Assembly (NCBI GenBank): GCA_002438565.1
Contig: DJPN01000010.1
Location: 41,887 to 105,886 of the forward strand
Reading direction: 5' to 3'
Length of the DNA stretch: 64,000 nucleotides
Source: Alphaproteobacteria bacterium UBA6411
GTDB lineage: Bacteria; Pseudomonadota; Alphaproteobacteria; CAAGCB01; CAG-977
Numbering within the stretch: position 1 is the first letter of the stretch; each line of letters starts with the position of its first letter. Made by a program: the position numbers and the translations under genes. Shown here piece by piece: positions 58,972 to 64,000 of this stretch. The notes below the pieces were generated by a model that had not been told where the DNA came from, did not search any database, and saw only the letters and a list, made by a program, of their open reading frames with translations.

Positions 58972-61818
58972 TCAGCGTCCCAAATTCTTTTGCACGGACA
59001 TGGCAAAAGCGTTCGGCGCGGCGTTTTTCGCGCCGTTCGCCTGCAAAAAGGCATAATGCGCGGGGGCTTTTGTTTTTTTCGCACCCGAAACATAAGCTTT
59101 GACAGGGGCTTTCTTTAAAAAAGCGTCCGTTTTCGCCTGCTTTTGCGCTTTGGCTTTGTTTTCCAGAATTTTGGATTTTCTTTCGTCGGGTTCGCTCAGC
59201 GATTTGGACACCAGTTCGTAAACGTTTTTGGACAGGTTGGGTTTCGCCAGCACTTTTTCCAAAGCGCCCTTCATCATCGCCTGACGTTCCGAATCGTAAC
59301 GCTTCCACGACGTCAGCGGTTTGACCGTATCGGCGGCGACCAGCGGATTCAAATCGTCCAGCTTCATCGCCATCCGCGCCACGAATTCATAACCCGAACC
59401 GTCTTTGGCGTGCAAAGCGGATTTGTTGCCCGCAAAGTTGCGCATAACCGCGCGGACTTTGTTCGGATTCGTAATTGCGAAAGCGGGATGTTCGACAACG
59501 GCTTTCGCGCTGTCCAGTCCCTCGGACGCCACAACGCCCAGCCATTTGTTGACGACCAGTTCTTCGTCCTTGAACGTTTCGTAGAAATCGGAAACAACGG
59601 CTTTGCCGTGCTTCGTTCCCGCGGCGATGCTTATCGCGGCGAAACGGTCTGTCATGTTGTTGGCGTTGTTGTACTGCGCCGCAATGCGGTCGTCGATTTC
59701 GGGTTTGTCCAGCGAAGCCAGATAGCCCAAGGCCACGTTTTTCAAAGCGCGTTCGCCCGCGTCTTTGGCAACGGGTTCAAACGGTTTTTCAACATTCAGC
59801 GAATCGTAAACGGCCGTCAGCTCCGGTTCAAACTTTTTGACGAACGCTTTGGACACGGCGGAACGCGCCTGATGCACGGCGTCCACGTCCACAACGTCCA
59901 TTTGATCGGACACATACGCTTCGGACGGCAAAGCCAGCGCTTTGGCGACAAAAGCCTTGTCCAAAGACGGATCCTTCAAATAAGAGCCGAGCGCGTCCAA
60001 GTATTTTTCATCAACATGCGGTTCTTTGCCGGCTTGAATATCCTTGACCATGCCCAGCATCTGCTTGACGCCGTACTGCTGCGCCGCGTCCCAGCGGTTG
60101 AACAAATCGGAATCGTGCGCCATCAAATGCGCGCGTTCGCCGTCCGTGTAATCCATGTGGAAGTTAATCGGCGCGGTAAAGTCGCGGTTGGCGGACAAAA
60201 CGGGTTTTTCCTTGACATTGACAAAAGTCAGCGTCGCTTCGCCCTTGTCCAAAGTGAACACGCGGGACGTTCCCTGCGCCTTGTCCTCGCCCTGCAGCTG
60301 CAAAGGCATGTCCTTGCCGTCTTTGCCCAGCAGTCCCATTTCCATCGGAATCACGAACGGCAGCTTTTCGGGCTGGTTCGGCGTCGGCTTGGTTTCCTGA
60401 CGCAGTTTCAAAGTATAGGTTTGCGCCTTTTCGTCATATTCGCCCTCGGCGAACACGGACGGCGTCCCTGCTTGCGAATACCAGCGTTTGAATTGCGTCA
60501 AATCCCTGCCCGAAACGTCTTCCATGCATTTGGCGTAGTCGTCAATGGTCACAGCCTTGCCGTCGTTGCGGTCAAAGTGCAAATCGTTGCCTTCGCGGAA
60601 TTTTTCCTTGCCCAGCATTTTTTCGTACATGCGGATGATTTCCGCGCCTTTGTTGTAAATCGTCGACGTGTAAAAGTTGTTGATTTCCACATACGATTCG
60701 GGGCGGACGGCGTGCGCGGTCGGACCCGCGTCCTCGGCAAACTGCCCCGCGCGCAAAGTTGCGACGTTTTCGATGCGGTTGACGGAACGCGAACGCATGT
60801 CGCGCGAAAATTCTTGGTCGCGGTAAACGGTCAAGCCCTCTTTCAACGACAAATTGAACCAGTCGCGCACGGTCACACGGTCGCCCGACCAGTTGTGGAA
60901 GTATTCGTGACCGACAACACCTTCGATGCCCGCATAGTCATGATCGGTCGCCGTGCGGGCGTCCGCCAGAACATACGCGCTGTTAAAGATGTTCAGCCCC
61001 TTGTTTTCCATCGCGCCCTGGTTAAAGTCGGAAACCGCGACCAAGTTGAACAAATCCAAATCGTATTCGCGGCCGAACGCCTGTTCGTCCCACTTCATCG
61101 ACCGCTTGATGCAGTCCATCGTGTAGTCCAGCTTGTCCTTCTGCCCTTTGTTGGCGTAAACGCCCAAAGTGACTTCGCGTCCCGACATCGTCGTGAATTT
61201 ATCGTTGATATAGTCCAAATCCCCGCCGACCAAAGCGAACAGATAGGACGGTTTCGGGAACGGGTCGTTCCACGTTACCGCCGTCCTGCCGTCGTCCATT
61301 TTTTCCTCTTTAATCATATTGCCGTTGGACAGCAGGCAGGGCAGTTTTTCCTTGTCGGCGCGCAAAGTCGTCGTAAAGACGCTCATCACGTCGGGGTGGT
61401 CGGGGTAATAGGTGATGCGGCGGAATCCCTCGGGTTCGCACTGTGTGCAGAACATGCCGTTCGACACGTACAGCCCTTCCAGCTTCGTATTGGCTTTCGG
61501 GTGGATTTCCGTGCCGATGGACAATTCAAATTCCTTGGGCGGATTCAAAATCGTCAAGCCTTTGTCGTCGACAACGTATTCTTCGGGCTTCAAAGCGCGG
61601 CCGTCAATGGCGATTCCCGTCAAAGTCAGTTCGTCGCCGTCCAGCCGCAAAGGACGAACCTCGCCCGTCGTCGTGTCGTAATCGCTTTTGACTTTCAGCG
61701 TCGAAGCGACCTGCGTGTTTTCCTCGTCCAAATCGAAATCCAAATGGACGGATTCGATTTTGTAGTCAGGCTTTTTATAATCTTTCAAATGCTTGACTTT
61801 CGGTGTGTTTTCGGCCAT
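58972..61818 (-). CDS. pepN: Aminopeptidase N (M1) with C-terminal Lys/Ala-rich extension
   Basis: 948 aa from ATG 61818, behind AAGGAG. The M1 features are GAMEN (DFNQGAMENKGLNIFN) and the zinc site HEYFHNWSGDRVTVRDWFNLSLKEG (HExxH plus Glu). The remainder matches gammaproteobacterial-type PepN. After the normal end of the fold, the last about 65 residues are Lys/Ala-rich (KKAPVKAYVSGAKKTKAP, GAKNAAPNAFAMS), making the protein longer than E. coli PepN (870 aa). The role of the tail is unknown. Confidence 0.95.
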   Translation of the reverse strand: MAENTPKVKHLKDYKKPDYKIESVHLDFDLDEENTQVASTLKVKSDYDTTTGEVRPLRLDGDELTLTGIAIDGRALKPEEYVVDDKGLTILNPPKEFELSIGTEIHPKANTKLEGLYVSNGMFCTQCEPEGFRRITYYPDHPDVMSVFTTTLRADKEKLPCLLSNGNMIKEEKMDDGRTAVTWNDPFPKPSYLFALVGGDLDYINDKFTTMSGREVTLGVYANKGQKDKLDYTMDCIKRSMKWDEQAFGREYDLDLFNLVAVSDFNQGAMENKGLNIFNSAYVLADARTATDHDYAGIEGVVGHEYFHNWSGDRVTVRDWFNLSLKEGLTVYRDQEFSRDMRSRSVNRIENVATLRAGQFAEDAGPTAHAVRPESYVEINNFYTSTIYNKGAEIIRMYEKMLGKEKFREGNDLHFDRNDGKAVTIDDYAKCMEDVSGRDLTQFKRWYSQAGTPSVFAEGEYDEKAQTYTLKLRQETKPTPNQPEKLPFVIPMEMGLLGKDGKDMPLQLQGEDKAQGTSRVFTLDKGEATLTFVNVKEKPVLSANRDFTAPINFHMDYTDGERAHLMAHDSDLFNRWDAAQQYGVKQMLGMVKDIQAGKEPHVDEKYLDALGSYLKDPSLDKAFVAKALALPSEAYVSDQMDVVDVDAVHQARSAVSKAFVKKFEPELTAVYDSLNVEKPFEPVAKDAGERALKNVALGYLASLDKPEIDDRIAAQYNNANNMTDRFAAISIAAGTKHGKAVVSDFYETFKDEELVVNKWLGVVASEGLDSAKAVVEHPAFAITNPNKVRAVMRNFAGNKSALHAKDGSGYEFVARMAMKLDDLNPLVAADTVKPLTSWKRYDSERQAMMKGALEKVLAKPNLSKNVYELVSKSLSEPDERKSKILENKAKAQKQAKTDAFLKKAPVKAYVSGAKKTKAPAHYAFLQANGAKNAAPNAFAMSVQKNLGR

Positions 61819-61944
61819 GTGACAGCTCCTTGAATCGCGATAAACCGCCATAAAATTTTATCCATACTAGCGGCATTTTTTGTCCAAATCAAGCAAAAAA
61901 GCCGCCTTTTCCGACAAAGGCAGCTTTTTCGATTTTAATGGAAA

Positions 61945-63405
61945 TCAAACGGCGGCTTTCAGTTTTTCAATGCCTTTTTCAATGCGCTTCAAGCTTTCGT
62001 CGCGTCCGAACAGATAGACGGCCTCAACCGCGCCGACGGGGGTGCATTGCTTGCCCGTCAAAGCGGTGCGCACGGGCCACAGAAACTGCCCGTTTTTCAT
62101 CCCCAGCTTTTCGGGAACGGCCAGCAAAACCGCGTGAACCGCGTCCATTGACGCAAAGTCCGCATCCGTCATCGCTTCAACGACGTTTTTGGCTTCCTCC
62201 AACGCTTTCAAAGCGATTTCGGGCGTCGTTTTCATTTTTTTGTGGACGTACATTTCAATGTCGTATTCGGGCAGTTCGTCAATAAAATCGACGGCTTCGG
62301 GAATTTCGTTCAACACGTTGACGCGCGGCTGAACGCATTTCGACAGCACTTCCAAATCGACATCGCGTTTGACCGCGTCCTTGTAATACGGCAAGGCGAG
62401 TTCGTGGAACTTTTCGGGCGGCAAAGCGCGGACATAAACACCATTCATCCATTTCAGCTTTTCGCCGTCGAAAATCGCGGGGGATTTGTTGATGCCCTCG
62501 ATGTTGAAGATTTTTTCCAGCTCCGCCATGGAAAAGATTTCTTCGTCGTTTTTCGCGCTCCAGCCCAACAGGATAATGTAGTTCACAATCGCTTCGGGCA
62601 GGTAGCCTTTGGCGACCAAGTCTTGAAACGACGCGTCGCCGTTGCGTTTGGACAGTTTGTTGTGTTCGTCTTTCATAATCGGCGGCAAGTGGACGTAAGT
62701 CGGAATTTCCCAGCCGAACGCCTGATACATCAGATTGTATTTCGGCGTGGACGACAGATATTCGTTGCCGCGCAAAACGTGCGTGATTTTCATCAAATGG
62801 TCGTCAACGACGTTTGCGAAGTTGTACGTCGGCAGTCCGTCGGATTTCAGCAAAATGCCTTCGTCCAAAGTCTTGGTTTCAACCGTGACGTGACCATAGA
62901 CGCAGTCGTCAAAGGAAACCGTGCCGTGCGGGTCAATGGTTTGGCGGACGGTGTATTTTTCGCCCGCGGCGATGCGTTCGCGCGCTTCTTCGACCGACAG
63001 TTTTTTGCACGGGTCGCGGAATTTGAACGGAATGCCCGCTTCTTCGCACGCTTTGCGCTGTTTTTCGATTTCTTCTTCGGAACAGAAGCAGTAATGCGCG
63101 CCGCCCAAATCAACCAGCTTGTCCGCATATTCTTTGTAAATCGCGCGGCGTTCCGATTGAACGTAAGGCCCGTAAGGCCCGCCGACGTCGGGACCTTCGT
63201 CATGCTTCAGCCCGACCATTTCCATCGTTTTATAGATGATGTCGACCGCGCCTTCGACATAGCGTTCCTGATCGGTGTCTTCGATGCGCAAGATGAACTT
63301 GCCGCCTGCGCTTTTGGCGACCAAGTATTCATACAAAGCGGTTCTGAGGTTTCCGATGTGCATATAGCCCGTCGGGGACGGGGCGAATCTGCTTCTGACT
63401 TCCAT
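61945..63405 (-). CDS. gltX: Glutamyl-tRNA synthetase
   Basis: 486 aa from ATG 63405, with AAAGGA 8 bases upstream. Class I aaRS: FAPSPTGYMHIGNLRTALY contains the HIGH-like motif (HIGN), and KLSKRNGDASF is the KMSKS motif. The zinc region (CFCSEEEIEKQRKACEEAG) is present. It charges tRNA-Glu and, in bacteria with GatCAB, may mischarge tRNA-Gln. pepN lies downstream on the same strand after 127 bases. Confidence 0.96.
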   Translation of the reverse strand: MEVRSRFAPSPTGYMHIGNLRTALYEYLVAKSAGGKFILRIEDTDQERYVEGAVDIIYKTMEMVGLKHDEGPDVGGPYGPYVQSERRAIYKEYADKLVDLGGAHYCFCSEEEIEKQRKACEEAGIPFKFRDPCKKLSVEEARERIAAGEKYTVRQTIDPHGTVSFDDCVYGHVTVETKTLDEGILLKSDGLPTYNFANVVDDHLMKITHVLRGNEYLSSTPKYNLMYQAFGWEIPTYVHLPPIMKDEHNKLSKRNGDASFQDLVAKGYLPEAIVNYIILLGWSAKNDEEIFSMAELEKIFNIEGINKSPAIFDGEKLKWMNGVYVRALPPEKFHELALPYYKDAVKRDVDLEVLSKCVQPRVNVLNEIPEAVDFIDELPEYDIEMYVHKKMKTTPEIALKALEEAKNVVEAMTDADFASMDAVHAVLLAVPEKLGMKNGQFLWPVRTALTGKQCTPVGAVEAVYLFGRDESLKRIEKGIEKLKAAV

Positions 63406-63532
63406 GGGGACAATCCTTTTCAATAAAAAACGTTTTGCCTAATTTCTACCCGTTGAGGGGCGAAAGTCAAGGGAAAGGTCGCCGTTTGCTAAACATTCTT
63501 GCATTAAACCGACGTTTTTGATACGCTATCAC

Positions 63533-63738
63533 TGCGTTTGCAAAAAAGGCGAACGCAGGGCGTCGAAAACCCTAAATACTGATAGTCGCATTGTGTATGG
63601 CGACTCATAAATTATGCGCCGATTTCTGCCTTGACGGGCGGATGTCGGCGAATAAGGCTGTGCGCTGAATAAGCCGAGCCGTTTTTATCAGTATGCGGTT
63701 TTCGAACATCCGCCCACCTGCAAAGGTGGGTTTTGTTT
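63533..63738 (+). promoter_or_regulatory. Highly structured leader with short ORF and terminator before lipoprotein gene
   Basis: The gap 63424-63764 holds no full gene but many helices: 63533-63541/63549-63557 (9 bp), 63584-63589/63600-63605, 63576-63584/63686-63694 (perfect 9 bp, long-range), and two exclusive ones: CGCCGA/TCGGCG (63617-63622/63645-63650) versus GGGCGGATGT/ACATCCGCCC (63636-63645/63706-63715, perfect). A 23-codon ORF (63597-63668) ends LCADFCLDGRMSANKAVR. The terminator CCCACCT/AGGTGGG plus TTTTGTTT (63713-63738) overlaps the second helix by three bases, an attenuator-like layout. It could also be a free-standing small RNA. Confidence 0.5.
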
Positions 63739-63764
63739 AACTTGAAACAAAGGAATGTTCGAAT

Positions 63765-63980
63765 ATGAAAAAACTTTTAACACTAGCATTGACAGCTTGG
63801 CTGACAGGTTGTGTTTCCCTATCATATCAAGAAAAAATCGAGTTAATGAAGCTTCAGCAAAAAGGCATTGACGCCACCGTTTCCGCAAACGGCTGGGACG
63901 GCCGTTTCGCCGGACCCGAAAAATTCGCAGATTATCCGTTTTCCACGCTGATGAAAAAAGTCGTTGCTAAAATCAGTTAA
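63765..63980 (+). CDS. Small lipoprotein of unknown function
   Basis: 71 aa. The signal peptide MKKLLTLALTAWLTGC ends in the lipobox LTGC (Cys 16). The mature part (VSLSYQEKIELMKLQQKGIDA, then GWDGRFAGPEKFADYPFS) is short and polar. It starts 7 bases after AAAGGAAT. No family identified with confidence. The preceding leader with a terminator suggests regulated expression. Confidence 0.75.
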   Translation: MKKLLTLALTAWLTGCVSLSYQEKIELMKLQQKGIDATVSANGWDGRFAGPEKFADYPFSTLMKKVVAKIS

Positions 63981-64000
63981 AAAAAGAGACCCCCGCGTAA

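Noticed and set aside
59143..61833. 896-codon open frame antisense to pepN
   Set aside because: It mirrors pepN codons, is Phe/Arg/Val-rich without any domain pattern, and has no ribosome site; pepN on the other strand has clear M1 motifs.
1..64000. CRISPR arrays, rRNA operons, insertion sequences
   Set aside because: No regularly spaced identical repeats, no rRNA-like sequence, and no transposase frames were found on reading.

Overview
The window is about 64 kb of bacterial chromosome at roughly even base composition, densely packed with genes. It most likely comes from an alphaproteobacterium. The order rpmF-plsX-fabH-ihfA-merR-tRNA-Pro, a YceD/BamE divergent pair beside it, and a prepilin with an alphaproteobacterial-looking leader support this. 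A flavodiiron protein, phase-variable surface glycan genes, a GT10 fucosyltransferase-like gene and a cysteine-rich secreted protein suggest a host-associated, probably anaerobic or microaerophilic lifestyle. That lifestyle statement is inference.

Layout. 1-12.5 kb is core: a pair of M16 peptidase subunits, pgi, mutL (with the endonuclease motif), lepA, a MarC-family protein and an RND efflux pump with its adaptor. 12.6-19.7 kb is accessory: tRNA-Gln, an orphan phage tail-fibre-like gene bracketed by hairpins, a six-gene surface sugar operon (fdtB, fdtA, an acetyltransferase and three glycosyltransferases), and a Mpi-like serine recombinase. 19.7-24.6 kb returns to core: FMN reductase, tRNA-Pro, merR, ihfA, fabH, plsX, rpmF, yceD, bamE. 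24.6-28.4 kb holds an unusual operon of three poorly known genes, including a receptor-like membrane protein. 28.5-34.8 kb carries transport and alcohol/aldehyde metabolism. 34.8-38.3 kb is a second glycan cluster with a GT10-like fucosyltransferase, preceded by a structured leader. 38.8-44.7 kb holds AlkA, a CsoR-like regulator lacking its metal ligands, a prepilin, TsaC, a CorA/ZntB transporter and PepA. 44.8-47.4 kb has a Cys-rich repeat protein, RsmD and a small repeat protein. 47.4-54.2 kb is RluB, a transglycosylase-like protein, TadA, XseA, an M23 peptidase and a flavodiiron protein. 54.3-58.9 kb is an operon of a VirD4-type coupling ATPase, a pentapeptide-repeat protein and a secreted protein. 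59-64 kb is PepN, GltX and a small lipoprotein behind a structured leader.

The most interesting signal is around 14-19.5 kb. A Mpi-family invertase gene sits next to a surface sugar operon. Between them lie a near-perfect 12-bp inverted repeat (18658-18669 and 18773-18784), a good sigma70-type promoter inside that repeat pointing into the operon, and a terminator that would stop the promoter if it were flipped. The last gene of the operon, a GT-D glycosyltransferase, carries a run of 12 G/C within its reading frame. Together these suggest two-level ON/OFF switching of a surface glycan: promoter inversion plus slipped-strand mispairing.

Second-tier signals are two similar structured leaders with short ORFs and mutually exclusive helices (38473-38662 minus; 63533-63738 plus), and the coupling-ATPase/pentapeptide/secreted-protein operon with no other secretion genes nearby. 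No database searches or folding programs were run; all statements come from reading the sequence.
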